From NCBI RefSeq assembly GCF_014898055.3, contig NW_023600993.1:19682850-19746849 (forward strand): DNA of 64,000 nt, written 5' to 3'. Positions 13,049-24,548 of the stretch are shown piece after piece (the first letter of the stretch is position 1; each line of letters starts with the position of its first letter). The notes under the pieces are model-generated. The model saw only the letters and a list, made by a program, of their open reading frames with translations. It did not search any database and had not been told where the DNA came from. The position numbers and the translations under genes were made by a program. This stretch comes from Talpa occidentalis (lineage: Eukaryota; Chordata; Mammalia; Eulipotyphla; Talpidae).

Positions 13049-13693
13049 AAAAGTTCTAAGATCTTGCCAACAGGTTGTGGAGAAAAAGGAACTCTCCTGC
13101 ACTGCTGGTGGGAGTGCAAACTGGTCCAACCACTATGGAGAGCTGTGTGGAGATTTCTGGACCTACTAAACATAGAGCTTCCATAGGATCCAGCAATTCC
13201 ACTCCTAGGTATTTACCCAAAGGACACAGAAACATCAATTCCAAAGAGCACCTGCACCCCTATGCTTATAGCAGCACTATTTACAATAGCTAAGCTTTGA
13301 AAACAACCCAAATGCCCAAAAATAGATGACTGGATCAAGAAGATATAGCACACATACACCGTGGAATATTACTCAGCATTCAAAAAAGATAAACACATGC
13401 AATTTGCAGCAACATGGATGGAGCTGGAAGGGATCAGGCTCAGCGAAATAAGCCAGAAAGAAAAAGAAAAATACCGGATGGTCTCACTCATAGCAGGAAT
13501 CTAGAAAACTTAAATAAGGGACCAGGAAAAAGAATAACTATAAGAAAGAAAATATCAATATCAACAAACAACTATGAACCAGAGACACTCTATGGGGTGG
13601 GGTGGGGAAAGGAGGGCTTGGGGTCAAAATAAAGGGGTTGTAATTGTATGGGGAATATAAAAATAAAATTTAAATTAAAAAAAAGTTCTAAGA
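13049..13693 (+). mobile_element. 5'-truncated young L1 with TSD
   Basis: From about 13076 to 13680 this matches the ORF2 C-terminus plus 3' UTR of the full-length L1 (about 60887-61490). It includes the G-rich run near 13596-13622 and ends in a short A-tail. A 13-bp duplication, aaaagttctaaga, lies at 13049-13061 and 13681-13693. About 14 bp between the left duplication and the L1 match (13062-13075) is filler or unassigned. The ORF2 tail is interrupted by stops, for example at the former [11 protein letters not shown]...IEL(P)* segment near 13183. Confidence 0.92.
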
Positions 13694-15520
13694 CCCCTTT
13701 AACCCCACATACACCAAAAAGCAAACATTGATGAACATCGCTAGAATTTTCTGAATATGATCCCCATTTGGCCTGATTTTTCTTCTTGCTGATGGCCACC
13801 ACAGAGTAGGAGCCAAGCATATAGTTTTTTGATCCATTACTTAAATGCACCAGAATTCCCAGGTATTGTATGTGCAATGTACTGTCCTTTGAGAACTTTT
13901 GTCTTTGATAGAAAATAGACTTGATTCTAAGCCATTGGCATGAGTCAGATGTCTGAAAATCCGGGTCTTGGTGGATTTCATCTTGGTTTTACAGTGGGAG
14001 CTGAAATGGAATTGTTAATATAAATACCCACATGTTGACTAGATTCATCTTAGCAGTGAGTATTTTTCAAGAAATATGGAGACAAAAATGTTTGGTAATG
14101 TCTTATTGATAGCAAACTTTACCTTCCTCTACTCCATTGAAAATGAGCACTTTGACTGTTTATGATCAAATAGAATAAATGTGTAAAATTTCAGGAATCT
14201 TGGTGAGTAATAGAAATACTAAACTAAATATAAGTAGACTGGGAATAACAAAAGATCCAACCTGATGAAGTCAGATTCGTGTACCCATGACCTTATCGTG
14301 TACCCATGACCTTATCTGTTGTTACATAGCCAGTTGAAATATTATATGAAGTAACTTGGCACATAATTGCTACTATAGCCAGAGAGCAGAAAGAGGAGAT
14401 GTACAGCAACAAGATAGAAACCTCTTCTGATCTCCATAGATTGAAAACCTGCTGCAGAATTTGGCTATGTTGACATTAGCTGACCTTTACATTGTTCCAT
14501 GCACTTTAGCTGAATGTTAGAATGTTAGAAATGTTTTCCTCATGGCAGCCATCGTGTTTTCAAGGGGAAGAAAGACTTTGATTGGCAAGAATCTCATTAA
14601 GTGTGGTTTTAAAGGATCTTGACAATTCCAAGTTGTTCAAAGCAAGGTTATTTAGAGTAACCCCAATTTGTTGTGGCAGAATTTCAGGGGAGCATGTTGC
14701 AGATACGTGTCTATGATTGACTTGTCCCTTTGTCATGACGCAAAATTCTGTAGGTAGATTGCTGAAGAGTTCTGATGACACCACATCTCATTCTTGTGAA
14801 AAACTAATGAATTAAGCCATTGTGGGAAAAAGCCTTGTAATACTTTGCTCAGTTTTTAATCAGTAAAACTGGAATTTTCCAAAATAGATAAAATCTTCAC
14901 TTAGAAATTTCTATGAAACGCTTTTTGGATGTAAGCTGGGATTTTGTTGTTCCTATTTATTCTATGTGCCATTAAATATTCATCAAAAGTAATTGGTTAA
15001 AACCATGATAATATTCAAGTCAATAAACGTAGCAGTCAGCGTTTACTGAAGTCTAATAAAATCTTTATTTTATTAAATAGAAAGGCAATAAAGATTACTC
15101 ATCATGTTCCTATCTAGAAGTGATCAATTTATATATCTAATTTTATAAATGGTGATCAAATTTCACATGCTACTTTGTAACTGAATTGTGTCTCAAGGGA
15201 TCAAGAAGAGGGTATGATAATGCTCAGTATGACTACAGTATGCTTCTTACTCCATGTGGCTGTGGTCTGGTTCACCTATGGTGAACAACACCTATGAACT
15301 ATCTAGAACGGTGCCTGGGATCTATCATATACTCAACTAGGCCTCACTGTTGTTATTGCCATTCTTATTGTTTATGTCATAATGATTTGGCAATTTAAGG
15401 AAAACATTGGCCATGATGCCATCTATTTGAGCCTCTCCCCACTTCAACTCCCAGATTGAATAGGCCATGCCTTTTCTGTAATAATTGGGCCTTGAGATGG
15501 TTCTATAGCAATCTGCTATA
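13694..15520. other. Non-coding stretch with a short tandem duplication
   Basis: No gene or interspersed repeat that I can name, apart from a faint MIR-like 3' segment near 15290-15345 ('gaacggtgcctgggatctatc'). The 19-bp duplication at 14279-14316 is listed separately. Confidence 0.4.
14279..14316. repeat. 19-bp tandem duplication
   Basis: The unit gtgtacccatgaccttatc occurs twice head to tail (14279-14297, 14298-14316) with no mismatch, so the duplication is probably recent. Confidence 0.95.
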
Positions 15521-15524
15521 GAGT

Positions 15525-16080
15525 CCTATGGGTGCCCCTTCCTGCTGGGCCCTGTAGATGTGAGCTTCCTGCTTGGCCCTATAGGGGGCAGTTCCCGTTC
15601 AGGCCATATAGTTGCAGGGTCCCTGCTGGACTCTATCAGTGCCAGCTCCCCAGCTAGGCCCTAGTTTTGCTGCCTGGCTCCCTGCTGGGTTTTTTAGCTG
15701 CTGGCTTCAGTTGAACCCTATGCTTAATGGCTCCCTCCTTGTTCTTTAAATATGGGCTCCCTACTGAGACTTAAATGTGCAGGCTTCCTGCTGGGCTCTA
15801 GAATTACCAGCTCCTGCCAAGTGTTGAGGGTGCCAGCTCTGTGCTGAGAGCTGTAGGTGCTGCTCCCTATTGAGCTCTCTGGGTTCTACCTCTCTGCTGT
15901 GCCCTATAGGTGCGAGCTTCCTGCCTGGCCCAATAGTAGACAGTTCTCTGCTGGGCCCTATAGGTGCCAGCTGGGGGCTAAGCACTGGATTTGCTACCCC
16001 CCTGCTGTGCCCTATGGTTGCTGGCTCCCTGCTTTGTTATTGCCGGCTCCCTGTTGGACACTTTAGGTTTGGGCTGAAGC
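15525..16080 (+). repeat. Degenerate minisatellite, forward arm
   Basis: About 20 diverged units of roughly 27-31 bp, of the general form 'cctgctgggccctataggtgccagct', run head to tail. Recurring words are ctccctgctggg, ccctatagg and gtgccagct. The plus frames at 15857-16118 and the minus frame 15761-15985, rich in repeated short motifs, are by-products of this array and not genes. Confidence 0.85.
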
Positions 16081-16124
16081 TGGGCATTATACTTTCCTGC
16101 TGCCAGATGTTTCTGTAGGGTTTG

Positions 16125-16355
16125 GCTCCCAGCAGAGAGTTGGCACCTGTAGAACATAGCAAGGAACTGGTAGCATAGGGCTCAGCAGGGAGCTGACACC
16201 TATGGGGCCCCACAGGAGACCGACAAGTATAGGGCCTAGCAGGGGGGTTGCATCTATAGGGCCAGCGGGAAGCTAGTACCTATAGAGTGCAGTAGGAATC
16301 CCTCACCCACAGAACCCAGCAGGGAGCTGGCAAGTACAGTGCTCAGCAGGGATCG
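16125..16355 (-). repeat. Degenerate minisatellite, inverted arm
   Basis: The same unit as in the forward arm appears here as its reverse complement, with words such as agcagggagctg, gcacctatagggcc and cagcaggga. About 45 bp of unique-looking sequence near 16080-16125 separates the arms. The arrays therefore face each other and single strands could fold together over a few hundred bases. Confidence 0.85.
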
Positions 16356-18225
16356 GATTAACCAATAAAATCCTTGCCACAGAGGGGAAGGAGTGTAGGC
16401 ATTCTCAATTGGAAGACCCGTAATCTTCTATTCTCTTTGCTTGTTGAAAAGCAGCCCACAAAGACGGGGAACTCATGGAGGACAAATATGTTGGATGTTT
16501 AATGACGACCCTAGAAATTAGGTCCTGTTGAAGTCATAAAAGTGGCTTCTGTGACCCATCCCCACCTAACCCTCATCCCCACTACATGTGCACACGCGCA
16601 CAAACACACACACAAAATCTTGGGCATCTAATGATACTGGATTGCTTAGAAGGGGTGTGAGGTATGAGGAGGCCATGACTCCTATTGCATCCTAACATGC
16701 ATCTTCATGTTGTTGAAACTTATTGTAAGAAGAAAGAATAGACTTGTTCTGTATTATCAGACCCAAAATAAACACAGACTTGAAAATTTTTTTTCTTTAT
16801 CAGTAAGGGGTCTGTGATTGCACTTCATTCCTGGCTGATGTACATAGCAAATAGCCCAACCATCATGCCATTGGTATGGTTTAAAACTGGATTCTTCTTA
16901 AAGATGTCCAAGAAATTAAACAGAATCCATTGCCAGGATATTTGGTCAGTTCCTAGCAAGCTCCACAAACAGGAGCTACTCAATGTAATTTGCACATAAT
17001 AATCTGGATTACTTAGCTCTATGACATCCGGTTTGTTGTCTAGATGTCAAACCTGTTCAAATATTATATTTCTTTTCCAAATTTGGAGATTTGCACTGTG
17101 GTGAGCCCACTGAGATAGCAATAACTACCTAAAAAATTTTTTGCCAGCATATACTTAGGGTCATGAACATTAAAATAGCAGGAAGTAGCCTTCTGTAAAG
17201 TTCAGGATCATAGCAACACATTTTCTTCTCACATCTTATCAAGTCCCAAGCACCTGCCCATGAAATTGGCAGCAGAATGACTTTCTGTGTCACCAATTAT
17301 AGGTTTCTCGTCATCTTGCCAACTTGCTTTGTCTCTCAAACCTGGCAAAACACAGCTATTGGCAGGAAGGTGAATATTTGAAAATGATTATCCATATAGG
17401 GATTTTTGGTTCCATAATGTTTAATTAAGTAACTTAAACACCATTTTAGCAGTAGGGATAGATTTGCTTTTTATTTTCTCACATGCCACATGCTCTGTAA
17501 TTTGAGCCCTTTGGCCAACACTTACTCAAAGAAAAACTAGAATGAGGTCCTCAATGAAAATTATCTGTAACAAGAGTAATTTAGCAAAATATTAATGACC
17601 TCTAGACTTTGTAATTCCATTCCACATAACCTCCCTGTAGCTAACCTGAGCACTCAATGGCCTGCTACTATAGATGAAGGGGGTAGAGAACCAAGAGGTG
17701 GGATTTTTTTTAGACCAAGAGAGTTCATCTTGAAATTCTGAGTGTTCATCTTTAATTAAACCAAAATCTGATCTTTCAGAAAGATGATTGTCTTTAAAAG
17801 CAGACTTTTGTGAGAAAGAGAATTCTCTGAATATATTGAGCATTACCAGAACCAGGTCTTAGTAAAATGTAAAGCATTAACCCTGCCTTCCTGTGGCAGT
17901 GGTGTTATTTGGCTTGTTGCCTAACATAAAGGAATACTACATATAGGAGATGGGAAAGCCACATCCAGTTATTTTGGTTCAAAAGATTGTGATGGGATAA
18001 AAGGAAATGTGGGTTGGGGGAGTGGATATTCTGGGGAACCCAACAAGACACAGGAATGTTAGATAAGGAAGACACCAAAAACAGGGGTGCCTACCTGTGT
18101 TTTAAATTCACTTTAGGGATTCTAAGAGGTAACTATCTCATGGAGAGCCATCAGCCATATCTGGTCTTATTGAAGTAAAATTAAAGGCACTGACGTTTAA
18201 TTTTTCCAGATGTTGGCTTTTATCC
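16356..18225. other. Non-coding stretch, nothing recognised
   Basis: It contains a short CA-rich simple repeat near 16588-16616. No exon, gene or interspersed repeat is supported. Confidence 0.4.
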
Positions 18226-18372
18226 TGTGACCAGTGGTTCTCAAAGGGTGACCACAGCTAGCATCACTATCAGCACCCCCTGAAAATGTGTTAGAGGCAA
18301 ATTCTTGGACCCTACTCCAGGCCTACTGAATCACAAAGCAAGATGGAGCAAAGCAACCTGCGTTTTCAACAT
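18226..18372 (+). repeat. MER5-type hAT non-autonomous transposon remnant
   Basis: It begins 'gaccagtggttctcaaa' and continues with 'agcatcactatcagcacccc' and 'ccaggcctactgaatcac'. That is the order of words in MER5A-like hAT-Charlie elements. The 3' end is not clear. Confidence 0.75.
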
Positions 18373-19239
18373 GTGTATACTACAAGGAAACTGTTGAATC
18401 AGAAGAACTTGGAACTTTATGAATTGGCAGGGCTGAGTGATACCCAATTGTCAAGGAAATAAGGCTCACAAATTTTAGAGAATAAATAAGTTATGTGTCT
18501 GACAGCAAGGTGCATGGATTTGTAACTGTGTTAGGTCCTTCTGAAACTCTGAAATACAGAGCTTGCATTTTGTTACCCAGAAATTTTCTCTGGAAAGCAA
18601 AATATTTCAGTAAAGAAATGATAGAATGAAATAATTTTAAAGGGACATTAAAACTGAGAGTGGCCAATGATATTTTTACAGATTGCCATTGGCAAATTCT
18701 CCTCCATCTTCTCTCTCTCTCATGGATAAAACTTTGAAGCCTTATTCAAGAGCCCACAGGTGGAGGGAGTTTTGGCTACATTGGAATGCTGTGCAAATTG
18801 GACTAGAATTCCATATTTGGAAACTCTTCAAACAGGATGACTATGATGGGTCTAAAATAAAGGAATATAAAATAAAACAAAAGACAGTAAAACAATGGAT
18901 TTCTTTGTTACTAGGATTAGTCAATCTGCATTGAATTTTTCGGTTACTTCTATGTCAAGGACACATGCTTTTGGAAATTCACACCAATGTACCTCAATTG
19001 CAAAGTATTAAAATCTCTTTAGAAATGTTTCCAGGCAGGGCAGTGTATTTAAGTATTTATGAACTATTTCTATAAATGACTGCTGGCCAGTTGTTATAAT
19101 TAGGTGTATTCAGATGATATAATAATCTTCCCATAGCCTGAAAATGTGCTGACTACATGGCACTCACTGAAACAGTCTCTGCACAGTGTACTGACCTGAT
19201 TTTTTTCTTCCTGGAAAGATAAGCTTTTATTTTTAGTTA
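18373..19239. other. Non-coding stretch, nothing recognised
   Basis: No recognised repeat or exon. The plus frame 18683-18934 (83 codons) is unsupported. Confidence 0.4.
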
Positions 19240-19910
19240 CTTTTGAAAACTTTTTAAGTGAGGTGTAACTTTTATATAAGTTAAATTCACAAATCTATAT
19301 GTATAGCTCAGTCAGTGTTTGCATATGCAGACACGCAGATGGCCTCCATTCAGATAAAGGTATTTCTAGTACAGCAGAAGATGCCTTGTCTCCCTGAAAG
19401 AAATAACTCTGTGCCTAAGCCAATTGCTATTCTGACTTCTATCTCAGTTAATTACATTTTTCATGTTTGACCTGATGTAAATGGAATCAAATCATAGTGA
19501 TGTTTCCATGACTGGTTTCTTGCACTCAGAAGTATGTCTATTAGATTCATCTATGTTGATGCCTTTAGCAATAATTTGTTTCTTTCCATTGCTGTGTGAC
19601 ATCTGATTCTTTGAATATATCACAATTTTTATAAATTGACTGTTGAGCTGTTTCAAGTTCTTAAGTCTTATTGAAGCGGGCATAGCTATTCTTGTATAGG
19701 TCTTCTGGTGAACATGAACATTTCTTTCTCTTGAGTCTAAAACAAAGAGTGGAGATTCTGGGTCAAGGGATATGTGTACTTAGAATTAATAGGTATTGCC
19801 ACCAGATTTCCAAAATGACTGTATCAATTTATATTCTTATCCAAAAAATGAACTTTAAACATGAGGGAACATGCTCTGCATGTTTTCAAATGGACCACTC
19901 TTAGCCCTAG
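19240..19910 (-). mobile_element. Old L1 3'-end remnant
   Basis: Diverged words of an old L1M-type element read on the minus strand: 'gatgtaaatggaatcaaatc', 'ttgcactcagaagtatg', 'attcatctatgttgatgcc', 'tttccattgctgtgtgacat' and 'attgccaccagatttcc'. It is heavily mutated and non-coding. Confidence 0.75.
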
Positions 19911-20065
19911 CCACCTAAGGATGGTTTGTTTATAATTATTTAAAACATAAATGCTCTGGATAGGATAGTTTTCACCTTTCTTATTAATTTTCAAATTCAA
20001 CTCTGTATATACCTGTCAAGTGAAGATGATGTGGGCAGAAAGATATTTTAACTTCTCAAAAACCA

Positions 20066-20127
20066 GTAGAATTACTTATAATACTTAAGACAGTAGGTAG
20101 AATTACTTATAATACCTAAGACAATGT
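20066..20127. repeat. 31-bp tandem duplication
   Basis: A 31-bp unit starting gtagaattacttataatac is repeated head to tail at 20066-20096 and 20097-20127 with few differences. Confidence 0.9.
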
Positions 20128-20420
20128 AAATAGTAGTTATGCTGTATGTTTAAGAAATATGACAAGAAAAATAGTCTGTAGATATCCAGTACAGATGCAG
20201 CTATCATAGGCATAACTATACAGTAGAAATTTTTGATGTCTGATTGGTTGAATCCACAAAGCAGAACAGAAATCAACTGTAGAAGGAAATAAAGACCTGT
20301 GATCTGACTGTGGATTTTCTGACTGTATACTACCAGCTCTTATTTATACATGAAGGTATTCTGTTTCCTTACAAAGGTTTTGAAATATTTTTGGTTTGCT
20401 TCTTCTGTTTTATTTATTCA

Positions 20421-20476
20421 TACACATATTTCCATGTCACATACACATATTTCCAGCATACACATATTTCCAGCAA
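20421..20476. repeat. Short tandem repeat of a 16-22 bp unit
   Basis: The words 'cacatatttcca' and 'atacacatatttccagc' recur three times in tandem with small spacing changes. Confidence 0.8.
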
Positions 20477-20639
20477 CTATAGCCATGCATCACCATGTTT
20501 AATTTGTAGGTTAAAGGTGATGTACATATTCATGTTTAGTTCATATCAGCAAAATCCCTCCCCAAAGGTTGTACCAATATATATTTCTAGCAATATGTAA
20601 ATGTGCACAATCCCCAAACTCCCATGAAGTTAGCTGCAA

Positions 20640-21790
20640 TACTCTTTTTCATCATCATTTTATTGGCCTTCAGTAGTGCCATTTTATTAACATTTATTTA
20701 ATTAAAAGATTCAAAATCCTTCTATAGTTCTGTTAACTATTTTTAGTTATTACTTTATAAAACATTTGATTGCCTTGCTATCCCATAATTCTGTGCTATG
20801 TGAAAATGTATATGTATGAAATCTGTCAGCATGTGTCTGCATGTTTTAATTATTTTTCCTTTTCATTTCAGCAAATGAATTCTTCCATTATTTAAGTATT
20901 TATATTTTTAGTAGAATGTTGTGATATTTTCTTCCATGTAGAAATTCTTCATAATTCTTGTTAAGTTCAACCCTGATATATTTTTTATGATTATTATAAA
21001 TGTAAATTAAATTATTTTCATTATACTACTTTACTGATTATTATATAGACTAATTACTCTTTAAAATATTATTAATTGTTGATATATATGAAATCTAATG
21101 GCATTAATTTATGTCTGTGGTCAGTACTTTGCCTAATACTTATTTTTAATTGATAAACATTTTTCAGTTGATTCTTTCTGTATTCCTAGCAAAGTTATCA
21201 AATCACTTGAAAATAATAATAATTTTCTTATTTTCAATATTTATTGCTTTTATTTTGTTCTGCTGCCTCATCACACTGGAACATTTCAGAGTATTGTTAT
21301 GTGAGCCTAGTAAAAAGAAGATCTCTGTCTTCTTCCTTGTTTAATTTGTTTACATTTATTTCACAGTTAATCTCCATGGTGGCATTAGATTTGAGCTACA
21401 TTTTTCCCTAAAAAATTATAGTGACTGTCTTATTTTTTCTTTTGCATAAAGCATGGCTAATATTTAGAACTATATTTACATGTATTGAGATGATCCTGTG
21501 AGTCCTTAAGTAAATGGTATGTTGATAGAGGCCCTACTACTGTATTACTCTTGCATTCAAAGTATAAATTCTATCTTGTCATGGAACATTTTCTTTTTTA
21601 TATACCATGGAAACAACTTGCTAATGTTTGGCTGTAAAGTTTAGACTTTATATTATAAGTAAGATTGTAGGTCCACAGTTTTCTTGCTTGGTAATCCTTT
21701 TAGGTTTTTCTATCAGAGTTATGCTATCTTGGTAAAATAAATATAACAATATCCATTCGTTATTCTGTGAAATATTTTCAATAGCATATA
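20640..21790 (-). mobile_element. Old L1 ORF2 remnant
   Basis: The T-rich plus strand corresponds to the antisense of old L1 ORF2. Examples are 'cttgttaagttcaaccctga' and 'gattgtaggtccacagtttt' followed by 'tcttgcttggtaatcctttt' and 'atcagagttatgctat'. All frames are broken. The limits are approximate. Confidence 0.65.
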
Positions 21791-21829
21791 ACTTTTTTAT
21801 TTTCTTCCAGTTGTGCCTATGTTAAATGG

Positions 21830-21915
21830 TATTATATGCCAGGAGTGTGCTGGGTATTAGAGATATATGCATGGGAAATAAAGACATGGGGTTTCCTTCA
21901 GAAGTTAATGTACAG
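21830..21915 (+). repeat. L2/MIR-like remnant
   Basis: The segment 'gtgtgctgggtattagagat' followed by 'acatggggtttccttcagaa' follows the order of an L2/MIR3-type 3' region. It seems to sit inside the old L1 block. Low divergence resolution, family uncertain. Confidence 0.4.
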
Positions 21916-22299
21916 TGCATTCTGTTTCTTGAAAGTTTGCAAAAAATTAGCCAGAAAGTAGAGGGATAATACATCCAGTTTTTCAAAACTATTCTCATTT
22001 CTTCCATCTTAATGAGTATATTACAGTTTTCTACTCTTGTCTTTCATATTTTCTTGGAAAATTATTCCCCTCAAAGGGAAGTTTAGTTTAATAGATTGAT
22101 GACCTCCATCTGTGATTATATCAAGTTCCTGATTTTTATTCTTTTCCTCCCTTTTGATGTGGTCATTATAGCTTTAAAAAAAATCTAAAACAAGGAAAAA
22201 TTACCTTCCTGTCACCAGATAGTCTACTTTTGTAATGTTATTGACAATATGACAAGATTTGCCAACTCTGAGAAAAAGTCATGAATACATTGAAAATGA

Positions 22300-22500
22300 T
22301 GTTTTTTTTTCTTTTTAAAGATCACTGTGATGTGTAACCTTGGCAAAGAACTCAGTTACCTAGAATTCAGTTCCCTAATGTATTACTTGAGAAGAATGTG
22401 AATTTCTTAGGTGAGGAGCCACGTTTTTTGTTTCTACCCCAGAACCTAGGACAGTGAGTCTTATGTGGCAGGTTTTCAATAACAATGTGTTGAATTGAGT
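22300..22500 (+). repeat. MIR/L2-type remnant
   Basis: 'gtgtaaccttggcaaagaac' is a MIR-like core word. 'agaacctaggacagtgagtc' with 'ttttcaataacaatgtgttg' matches the usual 3' end of MIR3/L2 repeats. It is old and diverged. Confidence 0.55.
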
Positions 22501-22557
22501 TTTCTGTTGAAGGGCAGAGCTCGATTAGATGATTTCTTGAGGAACATGCCAGATCTA

Positions 22558-22667
22558 AAAGCTAGAATATTATATTAGAAGAACAATTACAGTTATGAAA
22601 GGAAAATATTTGACAATACTTGCCTTTCATCACTGTAATTGTTTTTCTAACATAATATTGTAGCTTT
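22558..22667. repeat. Near-perfect 45-bp inverted repeat (hairpin)
   Basis: The left arm 22558-22602 pairs with the right arm 22623-22667. By eye 41 of 45 positions match, with a 20-nt loop at 22603-22622. A transcript would fold into a single long stem of pre-miRNA-like size. It could equally be a foldback DNA element of MITE type. No flanking TA or 8-bp duplication is obvious. Confidence 0.85.
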
Positions 22668-23071
22668 AAAGACATCACAAGAATATATAGACCAACTATA
22701 GGTCAGAAATATATAGACATTTTAATGAACTATTTGGCAATATTGTCATCTCCTTAATCACTTGCTAGTTGTATTATTGGGGAAATACTTAAATCTTTTA
22801 TTTTGAACTCAGTAGCAAACTTCTCTGTTATTCTCTCTTTCTAGCACATTGATCCATGACTGACCTTGTGTTTTTGTTTACTTTCTCTCATGGAACATTT
22901 TCTTCCACATGGAAGATTATATTTCTGAGAGCAATACCCAGTGGCTTTATTTTAGAATTTCCATTTGCTTTAGTTATGAACGGTAAATATTTTCTCTCAC
23001 AATCACCCACAGTAAATAACTAGCATCAACACTAGATTTGGGGCAATATGCTCCACATCAGACTGTCTGTT
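22668..23071. other. Non-coding stretch, nothing recognised
   Basis: AT-rich sequence with no repeat family that I can name. Confidence 0.4.
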
Positions 23072-24079
23072 AAGAAATGCTCACTGAGGGTCAAAATGTT
23101 CAACATCACTTGTTATCAGGGAAATGCAAATCAAAACTACAATGAGGTACCATCTTACACCAGTGAGAATAGCACATATTAAAAAAAACTAGCAACAACA
23201 AATGTTGGCGATTTTCTGGAGAAAAAGGAACTCTCCTGCACTGTTGGCGGGAATGCAAACTGGCCCAACCACTATGGAGAGCTGTGTGGATATTTCTGGA
23301 CCTACTAAACATAGAGCTTCCATATGATCCAGCAATTCCATTCCTAGGTATTTACCCAAAGGACACAGAAACATCAATTCCAAAGAGCACCTGCACCCCT
23401 ATGTTTATAGCAGCACTGTTTACAATAACTAAGCTTTGGAAACAACCCAAATGCCCAAAAATAGATGACTGGATCAAGAAGATGTGGTCCATATACACCA
23501 TGGAATATTACTCAGCATTCAAAAAAGATAAACACATGCAATTTGCAGCAACATGGATGGAGCTGGAAGGGATCATGCTCAGCGAAATAAGCCAGAAAGA
23601 AAAAGAAAAATACCGGATGGTCTCACTCATAGCAGGAATCTAGAAAACTTAAGTAAGGGACCAGGAAAAAGAATAACTATAAGAAAGAAAATAGGTTTTT
23701 TGAGAGGGAGGTCATGAGTAAAGTACTATTCTCTTCACATCATCCCAAGGGCACATAATGTCAGCATGACTTATCACTGCAGATGTTGACCTGGATCACC
23801 TGGGTGAAGTAGGGCTCGTCAAACTTCTCCACTGTAAAGTTGCCCTATTTTCTCCTTTCTTACACCATTTTCTTTGGAAGGAAGCCACTCTGCACAACCC
23901 ACATTTAAAAAAAAAAAAGAAAGAAAATATCAAAATCAACAAATAACTATGAACCAGAGACACTCTATGGGGGACAGGGAGTGGGGAAAGGAGGGATTGG
24001 GGTCAAAATAAGGGGGTTGTAATTGTATGGGGAATATAAAAAAAACATTTAAATAAAAAAAAAAGAAATGTTCACTGAG
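23072..24079 (+). mobile_element. 5'-truncated young L1 carrying a nested retro-insert
   Basis: The L1 sequence from about 23092 to 24062 matches the full-length copy from about 60765 to the 3' end. That covers the ORF2 C-terminal region with its Cys-rich motif, the stop at 23641-23643 and the 3' UTR. An almost perfect 17-bp duplication (one mismatch) lies at 23072-23088 and 24063-24079. The open frame 23284-23643 (119 codons) is the ORF2 tail. The 3' UTR is interrupted at 23694-23916 by a foreign polyadenylated segment. Confidence 0.93.
23681..23929 (+). mobile_element. Retro-insert inside the L1 3' UTR
   Basis: A segment at 23694-23916 ends in an A-run (about 23906-23918) and interrupts the L1 3' UTR. 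The host sequence aagaaagaaaata is duplicated exactly on both sides (23681-23693 and 23917-23929). The insert is neither SINE nor young L1. Its words ('agtactattctcttcacatc', 'agcatgacttatcactg', 'cttctccactgtaaagttg') resemble the 3' end of an ancient mammalian L1 that is no longer active. The likely reading is an RNA containing that old repeat, copied by L1 machinery. Confidence 0.85.
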
Positions 24080-24215
24080 AAATTCATGGAGATAGAGCCA
24101 CACTGAAAAACTGCTCAGTACTGTTATCGTTTCAGAAAGAGTATTGGTCATATTTGATAATGTTTCCTAAACTTTTAGACTTGGAGAATCACATAGATTT
24201 GTCTCATAATCAAAT

Positions 24216-24520
24216 CTGAAAAACAAGGGGCCTCCCTGGTGGTGCAAGGGTTAAGATGCAACCTATGAAGCTATTTGCACCCACTGCAGCATGAGTTCAA
24301 TTCCCAGCCAGCCAGGGAGCAACCCACATGGTGCAGCAGACCTCTCCTGACTTGCCCCGCTGTTCCCTTCAGCAGTGAACTTAGGTCAATCTTCCTGTTC
24401 TGTTCCCCACTCTGTCTCTGGTGAATCCTCTCACTGCCCCCACCCCCGACACCTCTAGCCTGTATCCCAGCTCTTGTATGCAAAAATAAATAAATCTTTA
24501 AAAAAAAATTTGAAAAATAA
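24216..24520 (+). mobile_element. T+ tRNA-derived SINE, older lineage
   Basis: The body at 24228-24509 starts GGGCCTCCCTGGTGG and has the older-lineage words gcagcagacctctcc, CACTCTGTCTCTGGTG and CAGCTCTTGTATGCA, then AAATAAATCTTTAAAA. The flanks 'ctgaaaaacaa' and 'ttgaaaaataa' are a decayed duplication. Confidence 0.93.
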
Positions 24521-24548
24521 CATCATTGGATAAGCACATTAAATCTTT

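Noticed and set aside
15857..16118. Overlapping frames with repeated peptide motifs
   Set aside because: They are a by-product of the minisatellite array, with the repeats shifting frame.
23284..23643. 119-codon frame as a separate gene
   Set aside because: It is the C-terminal tail of L1 ORF2 in a truncated copy.
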